Shown here piece by piece: positions 50,688 to 59,185 of a stretch of DNA of 64,000 bases. This DNA is from PALSA-1004 sp947474275 (GTDB lineage Bacteria > Pseudomonadota > Gammaproteobacteria > Burkholderiales > SG8-41). Below the pieces are notes generated by a model. The model did no database searches, was not told the origin of the DNA, and saw nothing but the letters and a program-made list of their open reading frames with translations. The translations under genes and the position numbers were made by a program. Numbering within the stretch: the first letter of the stretch is position 1; the number at the start of each line of letters is the position of its first letter. The DNA lies in the NCBI GenBank assembly GCA_947474275.1, contig CANJHY010000002.1:15035-79034 (forward strand), written 5' to 3'.

Positions 50688-51524
50688 TCACGTTCTTCCA
50701 AGGACGACTTCGAGCACGAACTTGCTGCCGACGTAGGCGAGCACCAGCATCAGAAAGCCGGTCAGCGTCCAGCGCACGGCGATGCGGCCGCGCCAGCCGT
50801 AGAGGCTGCGGCCGCCGAGGAGTGCCGCGAAAATCACCCACGACAGGATGCCGAACACCGTTTTGTGATTGAAGCGCATCGCCTTGCCGAACAATTCCTC
50901 GGAAAATATGATGCCGCTCGCGAGCGTCAGCGTCAGCAGCACGAACCCCGCGGCGATGATGCGAAACAGCAGCATTTCCATGGTCAGCAGCGGCGGCAGT
51001 TTTTGCAGCGCCAGCGGCAGTTCGCCGCCGTGCAGCCGGCGCTCGAGCAGCGCCATCAGCAGCACGTGCAGCGAGGCGATGGTGAACAGGCTGTATGCGA
51101 GCATCGAGATCACGAGGTGCGCCTTGAACGCTGCAAGCTGGGTGTTCGGCAGCGCGCGTGTGTCGGCAAAGATGGTGGGCAGCAATACGCACGCCGCCGC
51201 CACCGGCATCACCATCGCCTGCAGCCCTTCGACTTTGTAGGCGAGATTGCCCAGCCAGTAGATGGCGACCGTGAGCCAGACAATCGTCGAGATCGCATTG
51301 CCTATGCCCAGATGCATGCCGTCGCCCGCGAACGCCGACTGATAGAGCAGCATGGCGTGCAATGCCATCGGTACCAGCACTGCGATGTGTTCGAGGTTGC
51401 CCGATTTCGCGCGCGCGGCCGGCGCGGCGGCGGCCGGCAACCAGTGCATGCGCCAGAAATACGCAGCAAGCGCCGCGTACATCAGTGAAGTGATCGGATA
51501 GAATACGAAGTCCAGCATGGTCAT
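50688..51524 (-). CDS. ypjD: YpjD/CcsA-like cytochrome c assembly family membrane protein
   Basis: 278 residues, about eight transmembrane helices. FKAHLVISMLAYSLFTIASL and FNHKTVFGILSWVIFAALL carry the conserved histidines of the CcsA/CcmC-type fold. The E. coli homologue YpjD (CorE) sits beside yfjD and ffh as here. The function may relate to CorB rather than to haem. Start taken at the ATG 51524; 51518 is also possible. Confidence 0.88.
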   Translation of the reverse strand: MTMLDFVFYPITSLMYAALAAYFWRMHWLPAAAAPAARAKSGNLEHIAVLVPMALHAMLLYQSAFAGDGMHLGIGNAISTIVWLTVAIYWLGNLAYKVEGLQAMVMPVAAACVLLPTIFADTRALPNTQLAAFKAHLVISMLAYSLFTIASLHVLLMALLERRLHGGELPLALQKLPPLLTMEMLLFRIIAAGFVLLTLTLASGIIFSEELFGKAMRFNHKTVFGILSWVIFAALLGGRSLYGWRGRIAVRWTLTGFLMLVLAYVGSKFVLEVVLGRT

Positions 51525-51586
51525 TAGCCGCCAGTTTACACCAGTGTGTCGCCGCGCCGCGCCATGCAACTAATTACGGATCCCGC

Positions 51587-52939
51587 ATGTTCGAGAGTCT
51601 GACAGGACGGCTGTCGCAGGTCATGAAAACGCTGCGCGGCGAAGCGCGGCTGACCGAAACCAATATCCAGGACGCGCTGCGCGAAGTGCGCATGGCGCTG
51701 CTCGAAGCCGACGTTGCATTGCCGGTCGTCCGGGACTTTGTCGCGCAGGTGCGCGAACGCGCGCTTGGCCAGGAGGTGATGGGCAGCCTCACGCCGGGCC
51801 AGGCGCTGGTGGGTGTCGTGCATCGCGAGCTGGTGGCGCTGATGGGCGAGACCAATGCCGCGCTCGATCTCGCGACCACGCCGCCCGCGGTGATCCTGAT
51901 GGCGGGCCTGCAGGGCTCGGGCAAGACGACTACCAGTGGCAAACTCGCCAAAATGCTGCGTGAGCAGATGAAAAAGAAAGTGCTGCTGGCGAGCTGCGAC
52001 GTCTACCGTCCGGCTGCAATCGAGCAGCTCAAAACGCTCGCCGCGCAAATCGAAGTCGATTTCTTCCCGTCGTCCGGCAGCGACAAACCGGCCGACATCG
52101 CGCTCGCCGCGCTCGATTACGCGCGCAAGCATTATCACGACGTGCTGATCGTCGACACCGCGGGCCGTCTCGCGATAGACGAAGCGATGATGAGTGAAAT
52201 CCGCGGGCTGCACGCCGCGTTGAACCCGATTGAAACCCTGTTTGTCGTCGATTCGATGCAGGGCCAGGACGCGGTCAACGTTGCCAAGGCTTTCGCTGAC
52301 GCGCTGCCGCTGACCGGCGTCGTGCTGACCAAGCTCGATGGCGATGCACGCGGCGGCGCGGCACTGTCGGTGCGGCAGGTGACCGGCAAGCCGATCAAGT
52401 TTGCCGGCGTCGGCGAAAAGTTGACCGGCTTCGAAGTCTTTCATCCCGACCGCATGGCGTCGCGCATACTTGGCATGGGCGACGTGCTGTCGCTGATAGA
52501 AGACGCGCAGCGTACGGTCGACCGCGATGAAGCGGAGAAATTCGCCAAGAAACTGAAGTCGGGCAAGGGCTTCGATCTCGAAGACTTCAAGCAGCAGATC
52601 GGCCAGATGAAAAAGATGGGCGGCGTCACCGCCATGCTCGACAAATTGCCGGGGCAGCTCGCGCAGGCGGCGGGCAAGGCGCAGATGGACGACCGCCAGG
52701 TCCGCCGCATCGAAGGCATCATCAATTCGATGACGCCGCAGGAACGCGCGAAACCCGAGCTGCTCAAGGCCTCGCGCAAGCGCCGCATCGCGGCCGGCGC
52801 CGGCGTCAGCGTGCAGGAGGTCAACCGCCTGCTCGCGCAGTTCGAGCAGACGCAGAAAATGATGAAGATGATGGCCAAAGGCGGCATGGCCAAGATGATG
52901 CGTTCCATGAAGGGGATGCTGCCTGGCGGCATGCGCTGA
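51587..52939 (+). CDS. ffh: signal recognition particle protein Ffh
   Basis: 450 residues. N domain (1-90), G domain with P-loop GLQGSGKTT (107-115), DTAGRLAIDE and TKLDGDARGG, and the Met-rich M domain ending KMMKMMAKGGMAKMMRSMKG that binds 4.5S RNA and signal peptides. Divergent from ypjD across 62 nt. A weak stem (GATGTC/GGCATC, about 52953-52969) followed by TTTTATTT may end the transcript. Confidence 0.97.
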   Translation: MFESLTGRLSQVMKTLRGEARLTETNIQDALREVRMALLEADVALPVVRDFVAQVRERALGQEVMGSLTPGQALVGVVHRELVALMGETNAALDLATTPPAVILMAGLQGSGKTTTSGKLAKMLREQMKKKVLLASCDVYRPAAIEQLKTLAAQIEVDFFPSSGSDKPADIALAALDYARKHYHDVLIVDTAGRLAIDEAMMSEIRGLHAALNPIETLFVVDSMQGQDAVNVAKAFADALPLTGVVLTKLDGDARGGAALSVRQVTGKPIKFAGVGEKLTGFEVFHPDRMASRILGMGDVLSLIEDAQRTVDRDEAEKFAKKLKSGKGFDLEDFKQQIGQMKKMGGVTAMLDKLPGQLAQAAGKAQMDDRQVRRIEGIINSMTPQERAKPELLKASRKRRIAAGAGVSVQEVNRLLAQFEQTQKMMKMMAKGGMAKMMRSMKGMLPGGMR

Positions 52940-53061
52940 ACGCGCCGGTCGGATGTCTTAACGGGCATCTGCTATCGTTTTATTTCAGATCAGTAAGTTA
53001 CGTTTTTGAGCCGGATTGCGCGGCACGGCGCAATCGCGGGTTGCCGCAACCGCTACTTCCC

Positions 53062-53091
53062 TTGCGTTAAAGTCAAAAACTAGCGTAAAAT
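53062..53091 (+). promoter_or_regulatory. rpsP-rimM-trmD-rplS operon promoter
   Basis: TTGCGT (53062-53067), 18 bp, TAAAAT (53086-53091); predicted start near 53098, giving a leader of about 30 nt to the rpsP ATG. Confidence 0.6.
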
Positions 53092-53126
53092 CACGCCCTT
53101 TCCGCATTTTCAGGGTCGGATTTCCC

Positions 53127-53381
53127 ATGGTAGTGATCAGACTGGCACGAGGCGGCGCCAAAAAGCGTCCGTTTTTTAATCTGGTGGTTGCTGATTCGAA
53201 GCGCGCGCGCGATGGCCGCTTCATAGAGCGCATCGGTTTTTACAATCCCAAAGCGCCGGCAGGTCAGGAAACATTCCGCTATCAGGCCGAGCGGCTGACT
53301 TACTGGCAGAGCAAGGGTGCGCAAATCAGCGACACGGCGGCACGCCTCGTCAAACAGTTTGGCGCAAAGCCCGCGGCCTGA
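53127..53381 (+). CDS. rpsP: 30S ribosomal protein S16
   Basis: 84 residues, VVIRLARGGAKKRPFFNLVV at the N-terminus and RDGRFIERIGFYNPKA at about 29-44, typical S16. First gene of the rpsP-rimM-trmD-rplS operon. ATG 53127 gives the exact family start; the upstream in-frame extension is rejected. It is followed by rimM after 4 nt. Confidence 0.98.
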   Translation: MVVIRLARGGAKKRPFFNLVVADSKRARDGRFIERIGFYNPKAPAGQETFRYQAERLTYWQSKGAQISDTAARLVKQFGAKPAA

Positions 53382-53385
53382 GCGC

Positions 53386-53934
53386 ATGGTAGTGATGGGG
53401 CGGGTGACCGCCCCGTTCGGAGTCAAGGGCTGGTTCAAGGTGCACGCGCTCACCGCGCAACCGGGCAATCTGTGCGAGTACGCGGTGTGGTGGTTGCGGC
53501 GCGAAGGCGAATGGCGCGAGATGAAGGTCGCCGTCGCCAAGGTGCAGGGCAATACGCTGGTGGCGCAGTTGGCGGGCATCGAAGATCGCGAGGCTGCGGC
53601 GGCGCTGAAAGGTTTCGAAATCGGCGTGCCGCGCGAGCAGTTGCCGGGCGCCGGGAGCGGTGAGTATTACTGGGCCGATCTGATCGGCCTGCGAGTCGTG
53701 AACACGCAGCAGGAAGAGTTGGGGCGCGTCGCCCGCATCATCGAGACCGGCGCGAACGATGTGCTGGTGGTGACCGCGGATGGTGGCAGCAAGCGCGCTC
53801 AAGGTGACGAGCACGAAGACGGTAGCAAGCTACAAGAAGCGCGCGAAATACTGATACCGTTTATCGCCGATGCGATCAAGGCAGTGGATGTGGCAGCGGG
53901 TGTAATCGCTGTGGACTGGGGCAGGGATTACTGA
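53386..53934 (+). CDS. rimM: ribosome maturation factor RimM
   Basis: 182 residues. N-terminal domain with VMGRVTAPFGVKGWFKVHAL; PRC-barrel domain with EYYWADLIGLRVVN and AREILIPFIADAIKAVD. It helps 16S 3' domain assembly and binds S19. The insert SKRAQGDEHEDGSKLQE (about 140-156) is longer than usual. It joins trmD at TGATG. Confidence 0.95.
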   Translation: MVVMGRVTAPFGVKGWFKVHALTAQPGNLCEYAVWWLRREGEWREMKVAVAKVQGNTLVAQLAGIEDREAAAALKGFEIGVPREQLPGAGSGEYYWADLIGLRVVNTQQEELGRVARIIETGANDVLVVTADGGSKRAQGDEHEDGSKLQEAREILIPFIADAIKAVDVAAGVIAVDWGRDY

Positions 53935-54716
53935 TGCTTCAGTTTGACGTGGTGACGATTTTCCCGGCGATGTTCGATGCGGTCGCCGAAGCGGGCGTGA
54001 TAGGCCGCGCGCGGGAAAAAGGAATTTATCAGCTGGTGGCGTGGAATCCGCGCGATTTTGCGCAGAACGCGTATCGCACGGTCGATGACCGGCCGTACGG
54101 GGGCGGGCCCGGGATGGTGATGATGGCCGAACCCGTGGGGCGCGCACTGGCAGCGGCGCGGCAGCGGCAGAAAAGCGCAGGCGTGCAGAAGCCGCGCGTG
54201 GTTCACCTGACGCCGCAGGGGCGTTTGCTGAACCACCAGCTGGTGATGGAACTGGCAGGGCAGCAGGGTTTGGTGTTGCTGGCAGGGCGTTACGAAGGCG
54301 TGGATGAGCGTGCAATTGCACGCGGCGCGAACGGGATCGACGACGAAATATCGATCGGCGATTACGTGTTGTCGGGCGGCGAGCTGGCGGCGATGGTGTT
54401 GATCGATTGCATCGTGCGCCAGTTGCCGGGTGTGCTGGGCGATGCCGAATCGGCGCACCAGGACTCGTTTGTAAACGGGCTGCTCGATTGCCCGCATTAC
54501 ACGCGGCCCGAGGTGTGCGAGGGACAGAAGGTGCCGCCGGTGTTGTTGTCGGGCAATCATGCCGACATCAGCCGCTGGCGGTTGAAGCAGGCGTTGGGCA
54601 GAACGTGGCAGCGCAGGCCGGATTTGCTGGTGAAGCGGGTGCTGTCGGATGACGAGCGCAGTTTGCTCGAAGAATTTAAACGGGAAATGAGCACGCAGGA
54701 ATTGAATGGAGTATGA
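53934..54716 (+). CDS. trmD: tRNA (guanine(37)-N1)-methyltransferase TrmD
   Basis: 260 residues, SPOUT methylase with the trefoil knot. FDVVTIFPAMFDAV, DDRPYGGGPGMVMMAEP, LAGRYEGVDERAI, SIGDYVLSGGELAAMVLID and LDCPHYTRPEVCEG. It prevents +1 frameshifts. It overlaps rplS by 4 nt if the first rplS ATG is used. Confidence 0.97.
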   Translation: MLQFDVVTIFPAMFDAVAEAGVIGRAREKGIYQLVAWNPRDFAQNAYRTVDDRPYGGGPGMVMMAEPVGRALAAARQRQKSAGVQKPRVVHLTPQGRLLNHQLVMELAGQQGLVLLAGRYEGVDERAIARGANGIDDEISIGDYVLSGGELAAMVLIDCIVRQLPGVLGDAESAHQDSFVNGLLDCPHYTRPEVCEGQKVPPVLLSGNHADISRWRLKQALGRTWQRRPDLLVKRVLSDDERSLLEEFKREMSTQELNGV

Positions 54717-54718
54717 CG

Positions 54719-55141
54719 ATGGACCTAATACAGAAACTCGAAAGCGAAGAAATCGCCCGTCTCGGCAAGAAAATCCCGGAGTTCAAATCCGGCGACACCG
54801 TGGTGGTGAACGTCAACGTGGTCGAAGGCGACCGCAAGCGCGTGCAGGCCTACGAAGGCGTGGTGATTGCCAGGAAGAGCCGCGGGCTAAATTCGGCATT
54901 CATCGTGCGCAAGATTTCGTCGGGCGAGGGCGTCGAGCGTACTTTCCAGCTGTACTCGCCGCTGATCGCGTCGATCGAGGTCAAGCGCAAAGGCGACGTC
55001 AGCCGCGCCAAGCTCTATTACCTGCGCAAGCTGTCGGGCAAGGCCGCGCGCATCAAGGAGCGCCTCGACATCCGCGTCGAGGACGTATTGCCGCCGGTCG
55101 AAACCCCAGCACCGGCACCCCAGGCCGAAGCCAAGCCTTAA
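54719..55141 (+). CDS. rplS: 50S ribosomal protein L19
   Basis: 140 residues. FKSGDTVVVNVNVVEGDRKR, YEGVVIARKSRGLNSAF and KLYYLRKLSGKAARIKERL are standard L19. ATG 54719 has GGAG at 7-nt spacing; an ATG six nt earlier (54713) lies too close to it. A Pro/Ala tail (ETPAPAPQAEAKP) extends the usual C-terminus. A terminator follows. Confidence 0.97.
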   Translation: MDLIQKLESEEIARLGKKIPEFKSGDTVVVNVNVVEGDRKRVQAYEGVVIARKSRGLNSAFIVRKISSGEGVERTFQLYSPLIASIEVKRKGDVSRAKLYYLRKLSGKAARIKERLDIRVEDVLPPVETPAPAPQAEAKP

Positions 55142-55164
55142 GCTGGCGCGGACGGGTTGCAAAG

Positions 55165-55190
55165 AAAGGCGGCGCAAGCCGCCTTTTTTA
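55165..55190 (+). terminator. intrinsic terminator of the rplS operon
   Basis: AAAGGCGGC-GCAA-GCCGCCTTT followed by TTTA: a 9-bp stem with a 4-nt loop and a T-run, 24 nt after the rplS stop. Confidence 0.95.
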
Positions 55191-55201
55191 TTGTGGGTTA
55201 A

Positions 55202-55231
55202 TTGAGCTTGCACGACCTGTGCCCCTACAAT
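55202..55231 (+). promoter_or_regulatory. sigma70 promoter of the TPR-like gene
   Basis: TTGAGC (55202-55207), 18 bp, TACAAT (55226-55231). The expected start is at 55238, the A of the ATG itself, so the mRNA may be leaderless. Confidence 0.55.
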
Positions 55232-55237
55232 GGGCGC

Positions 55238-56926
55238 ATGCGCACCATCATTCTGCTGGCCATGCTCATGGCATTCGGCGCCCGCGCCCAGGGCGTGCCC
55301 GATGCGTTCGAAATCACGCAGCGCTATGCCGACCAAAACGCGCCGCAGCTGGCGCTCGCGCGCGTAGAGCAGATGCAGCCCGCCGCCATGAACGCGCCGC
55401 GCTGGGCCGACTGGGAGCAGTTGCGCTGTGCGCTGCTGTCGCGCCTGTCCCGTCACCAGGAACTCACGAAGCGGGTTGTTGCGCTGCCGCCGGGCGCACC
55501 CGACAAGGTGGTGCGGGCCTGTCTGCTGCAGGGCGCACGCGCGGCACTCGCGAATGGACAAGGCGCGATCGCACGCGATTTTCTGGCGCGCCTGATCTGG
55601 CGCCAGGACCTCGCCGCGGAAGAGATGCGCCACGCGCGCCTGCTGGTGATCGAAACCTATCTAGCCGAAGACCAGCCGCAGGACGCCTATACGCTGATGC
55701 TGCGCTATCAACAGGACTACAAGCCGGTCGACCGCGACACCGCGGCGCGTTTTGTCGATGCCTTGCTTGCGGCAGGCATGGACAGGGAGGCGGTCAACTG
55801 GTTTTCGCAGCTCGACGAGGCGAGCCCGCTCAAGCTCCTGATGCGGATCAAGACCAACCTGATAGCGCCGGACGCCGCGATTGCGCAGGCGCGCGCGGCG
55901 CTCGCCAAAAGCAACAACGTCGCGTACTGGATAGTGTTGCAGCACGCCGCCGCGCTGCAAAAAAATTCCATGCTGCACGTCGAGGCCCTGGAGAACCTGC
56001 TGCAAGTCGCCGGCGACAAGCCGGCAGAGCGCTTGACGGCAATCGCCGCCGAGCTCTGGAAATCGTATGCCGCGGCCGCGCAGGAGGTCGCCAACCAGAA
56101 CCAGTTGCTGGTCGGCGAGGACGCAGGATGGGCAGATTTCGCGGCACGCCGCAGCGCCACCAGCCCGCTCGCCGGACGCGTGCTGTTCGCGTATCTCGCC
56201 CAGCAAAGCAAGGTGCGCGCTACGCGCCAGGACGCACAGCTGCAATTGGCGTTCTCGCTGCAGAGCGCCAAGCTGGCATTGACCGCGATCCGGCTCTTTG
56301 ACGATGCGACGCGGTTTCCAGTGACGCTGATCGACCCGCAGGCGCGCTTTCTGCTGGGCGGCATGGCCGCCGACAACAACCAGGCCGCGGCGGCGGCGCG
56401 TTACTGGCATGGTCTTGCCACGCCGGCGACGCTGGAGCCCGACGAGTGGCGCATACGCCTGGCGCCGGTGCTGGTGCGAGCCGGCATCGCGGAGCCGGGG
56501 GGCGATGTGTTGCGCGCGCTGCTGGCGGGCAAGAAAACGCTGCCGGCCGACGTCGTGCAGCGCGCGGTGCCGATGGTGCAGGAGCTGCAGGACACCGGTT
56601 TTTTCAAGTCGGCCGACGAGCTGTATCGCGCGCTGCTGCCGCTGGCGGCGCCGCGCGAACGGCGCGAAATCCTGTTCGCGCTCGCGCGCATCGCGGAGAC
56701 CTTCAACGATTTTCAGAATGCCGCGGATTACTTCATGGAAGCCGCATTGCTGCTGGATGCGCGCTCCCCCGACCCCTTCGCCGTCAATGCGCGCATCGCC
56801 GCCGCCGCCAACCTTGGACGCGCGGGCCTCAAAGACGACGCGCGCGCGCAATTCGACTGGCTGCGCAAAAACGTGAAAGACGCGGAAAAGCTGGAAGTGA
56901 TACGCCGCGAAATGCAGAAGCTCTGA
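55238..56926 (+). CDS. exported TPR/alpha-solenoid protein, unknown function
   Basis: 562 residues with a signal peptide (MRTIILLAMLMAFGARAQG) and an almost wholly helical, Ala/Leu-rich body whose helix pairs suggest TPR-like repeats (for example GQGAIARDFLARLIW, AEDQPQDAYTLMLRYQQDY, FNDFQNAADYFMEAALLLD). No catalytic motif is seen. It begins right after the rplS terminator from its own promoter, and its stop touches that of the convergent glycosyltransferase (no gap). A periplasmic scaffold or polysaccharide-related role is possible but unproven. Confidence 0.7.
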   Translation: MRTIILLAMLMAFGARAQGVPDAFEITQRYADQNAPQLALARVEQMQPAAMNAPRWADWEQLRCALLSRLSRHQELTKRVVALPPGAPDKVVRACLLQGARAALANGQGAIARDFLARLIWRQDLAAEEMRHARLLVIETYLAEDQPQDAYTLMLRYQQDYKPVDRDTAARFVDALLAAGMDREAVNWFSQLDEASPLKLLMRIKTNLIAPDAAIAQARAALAKSNNVAYWIVLQHAAALQKNSMLHVEALENLLQVAGDKPAERLTAIAAELWKSYAAAAQEVANQNQLLVGEDAGWADFAARRSATSPLAGRVLFAYLAQQSKVRATRQDAQLQLAFSLQSAKLALTAIRLFDDATRFPVTLIDPQARFLLGGMAADNNQAAAAARYWHGLATPATLEPDEWRIRLAPVLVRAGIAEPGGDVLRALLAGKKTLPADVVQRAVPMVQELQDTGFFKSADELYRALLPLAAPRERREILFALARIAETFNDFQNAADYFMEAALLLDARSPDPFAVNARIAAAANLGRAGLKDDARAQFDWLRKNVKDAEKLEVIRREMQKL

Positions 56927-57952
56927 TTACTTGATCAGAGCCATGATGCGCGCATCGAGCGCGCCTGCGTTGGCGGCGCGCCAGCGTTCGAAGTGCGCGC
57001 TGGTTTCGATCATCATTTCCAGCGTTTCGTTGTCGGCGTTGCCGAGTTTCAGCGCGCGTTCGATCATGCTGACCGCCATGTTCTCCAGCGCTTTGACCAG
57101 CCACGCCGTATCGATGCCGGCAATGTCTTTCGCCAGCATGGCCGCGTGCGACACCGCGTAAACGCCGTCCAGCCAGCGCGGACCGCCGCTCAGATTGGTT
57201 GAGAGCGCATCGAGCAGCGCTGCGCGCTCGCCGGCGGACATGGCAGGGAAGAACATGTCGACGACTTTCTGCCGCACCCGGCGACCCGAGGCCGCGCACT
57301 CGACGGACAGTTTGCTGGTCATGGCGTCGCCGTGCCGGCGATAACGCGTGAGCACGACCGGCAGATTTTCAAAACGCATGCCCACGCGCATCGCATCCAC
57401 CCACATCGCGTAGTCGGCGGCCACCCCGATGTCGGTCGTATAGCGGATGCGCCCCTCGCGCAGCGGGGCGAGCTTCATGCAGATGGTCGGATTGGCGAGC
57501 GGGCAGACGAAGAACAGCAGTGCCGCCTTGATTTTTGCGTCGCCGGACGGCAAAAAATATTGCCCCTCTTCGTCGCCGAAGAATTCGACCGCGCCGCCAA
57601 TGATGTCGGGGCCGTCCGCCGCTTCGAGCCGGGCGACCTGTTGTTCAAAGCGGCCCGCCACGGCGATGTCGTCCTGGTCGAGCAATGCCATGTAGCGGCC
57701 GTTCAGCAGGGACACGCTGCGGTCGCGCGTGGTGACGACGCCGAGGTTGGCCGCATTGCGGTAGAGCCGCAGCGCCGGATGCCTGATCGCTTCGACGACC
57801 TGCACGGTGCCGTCGTTCGAGCCGTCGTCGACGACGATCACTTCGAGGTCGGCGAAACCGTTGTCGAGCACCGATTCGATGGCTTCGCGCACGTATTTTT
57901 CGCCATTGTATAGCGGTATAAAAACAGATAGCAGCGGAGTTTTGGCGCTCAT
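56927..57952 (-). CDS. family 2 glycosyltransferase
   Basis: 341 residues. LSVFIPLYNGEKYVREAIES, LEVIVVDDGSNDGTVQVV and YMALLDQDDIAV (a DxD motif) make a GT-A catalytic domain in the first 220 residues. The helical C-terminal 120 residues are unassigned. Acceptor and sugar are unknown. The ATG at 57952 overlaps the GntR stop as ATGA, an unusual coupling of a regulator with a glycosyltransferase. Confidence 0.9.
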   Translation of the reverse strand: MSAKTPLLSVFIPLYNGEKYVREAIESVLDNGFADLEVIVVDDGSNDGTVQVVEAIRHPALRLYRNAANLGVVTTRDRSVSLLNGRYMALLDQDDIAVAGRFEQQVARLEAADGPDIIGGAVEFFGDEEGQYFLPSGDAKIKAALLFFVCPLANPTICMKLAPLREGRIRYTTDIGVAADYAMWVDAMRVGMRFENLPVVLTRYRRHGDAMTSKLSVECAASGRRVRQKVVDMFFPAMSAGERAALLDALSTNLSGGPRWLDGVYAVSHAAMLAKDIAGIDTAWLVKALENMAVSMIERALKLGNADNETLEMMIETSAHFERWRAANAGALDARIMALIK

Positions 57953-58710
57953 GCCCGACCGGACCCCGCTTTCCACAGGTCGCTTAAGTACTCATGACGC
58001 GCCGTGTTGACCCAGCTCGTGCGCAGTTCGACGGGTTGATCGTGGTACGTATAAGCGACGCGCTTGATGACCAGCACCGGGCTCGCTTGTTTCACGCCGA
58101 GCAGGCGCGCAACGCGTGCGTCCGGCAGCGCGGCCGACAGCCGTTCGCTGATGCGCACCACGTTGATACCGTAGCGCGACTGGTAGAAACCGTAAATGGT
58201 GCCGTCGCGAGCGCCGAATTTTTCCGCGCTCAAATCGGCAAAGCGCGCTGCTGCGATGAGCAGTTCGTCGAATATGACCGGCACGCTGTTGAGTTTCAGC
58301 ACGTTCTGGATACGGTGCACGCGTTCGCCGCGTTCAATGCCGAGTTGCAGCGCGGTCGCGTGGTCGGCTTTGGCGGTTTGCAGCGACAGCAGTTCGTGGT
58401 CGGGCGGTTCCTTGCCGCCGTCCTTGCCGACCATGTGAAAGAAATAGTAGAACTGGCGGTCTTCGCTGTGCGTGGTAACGAAGGTGCCGCGACCCTGCTG
58501 GCGGACGACGATTTTCTCGGCCACCAGTTCGTCGATGGCTTTGCGGATGGTGCCCACCGAAACGCCGAAGTGCGCGGCCAGCCGCCCTTCGCTCGGGATG
58601 GCGGCGCCCGGCTTCCACTCGCCGGCAATCAGGCTGCGTGTGATGCGGTTTTTGACCTCTTTGTAGAGGGGGTGGGAGTTCAGGCTGCTGCCTGCCGGGG
58701 TGGGGACCAT
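57949..58710 (-). CDS. GntR/HutC-family regulator with UTRA domain
   Basis: 253 residues. Winged helix about 15-78 (HPLYKEVKNRITRSLIAGEW, IPSEGRLAAHFGVSVGTIRK, QQGRGTFV) and a UTRA effector domain about 100-245 (RVHRIQNVLKLNSVPVIFDE, YGINVVRISERLSAALP). It is divergent from the suyAB-like operon and most likely controls it, sensing a pathway metabolite. It could also autoregulate together with the glycosyltransferase. Confidence 0.92.
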   Translation of the reverse strand: MVPTPAGSSLNSHPLYKEVKNRITRSLIAGEWKPGAAIPSEGRLAAHFGVSVGTIRKAIDELVAEKIVVRQQGRGTFVTTHSEDRQFYYFFHMVGKDGGKEPPDHELLSLQTAKADHATALQLGIERGERVHRIQNVLKLNSVPVIFDELLIAAARFADLSAEKFGARDGTIYGFYQSRYGINVVRISERLSAALPDARVARLLGVKQASPVLVIKRVAYTYHDQPVELRTSWVNTARHEYLSDLWKAGSGRA

Positions 58711-58763
58711 GTTCGATTCGCCGCGAATAGTTCGTCAGGAATCATAGCACCGGCAGTCTGGAC

Positions 58764-58811
58764 GTCATATAGGTCATATAGTTGACTCATATTTAACGCG
58801 GCGGCTACTAT
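58764..58811 (+). promoter_or_regulatory. suy operon promoter with tandem GTCATATAG operator
   Basis: Two abutting copies of GTCATATAG (58764-58772 and 58773-58781) lead into TTGACT (58782-58787), 18 bp, TACTAT (58806-58811). The tandem sits where an activator or repressor would contact polymerase. The divergent GntR protein is the obvious candidate ligand. Confidence 0.6.
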
Positions 58812-58887
58812 CTGTGGCGGCCGATAAAAACCATATTGGCCGTACACTGAGGGCGCTTTCATTTTTTTTCGAGTTTGAGGAGTTCCT

Positions 58888-59169
58888 ATGATTCACTTTG
58901 TATTGCACGATCCCAAGGACACCGTCGCAGTGGTCGTGGTCGAAGGCGTGAAAGCCGGCCAGGACTGCACCGGCTGGATCATGGACGAAGACCGCACCAT
59001 CTCGCTCAAGACGCAGCAGGACATTCCGATCGGCCACAAGCTCGCCCTGAAAGACATCAAGAACGGCGACACCATCATCAAATACGGGCACGACATTGGC
59101 AAGGCCATCGCCGACATCAAGACGGGCGCGCACGCCCACGTTCACAACATCAAGACCAAGCGCTGGTAG
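58888..59169 (+). CDS. suyA: sulfolactate sulfo-lyase small subunit-like (UxaA family, SAF domain)
   Basis: 93 residues forming a SAF domain (MIHFVLHDPKDTVAVVVVEG, ISLKTQQDIPIGHKLALKDI, GDTIIKYGHDIGKAIADI, HVHNIKTKRW). In the UxaA family this domain accompanies a large dehydratase subunit. Size and the HVHN-KTKRW ending match SuyA, subunit of (2R)-sulfolactate sulfo-lyase, better than altronate dehydratase. GAGGAG precedes the ATG. It is 16 nt from the large subunit. Confidence 0.8.
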   Translation: MIHFVLHDPKDTVAVVVVEGVKAGQDCTGWIMDEDRTISLKTQQDIPIGHKLALKDIKNGDTIIKYGHDIGKAIADIKTGAHAHVHNIKTKRW

Positions 59170-59185
59170 GCGCAGAGGAGCGAGC

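Noticed and set aside
54706..56301. 531-codon frame on the + strand
   Set aside because: Out-of-frame reading across rplS, its terminator and the TPR-like gene; a frame crossing an intrinsic terminator and a ribosomal protein gene is not credible.
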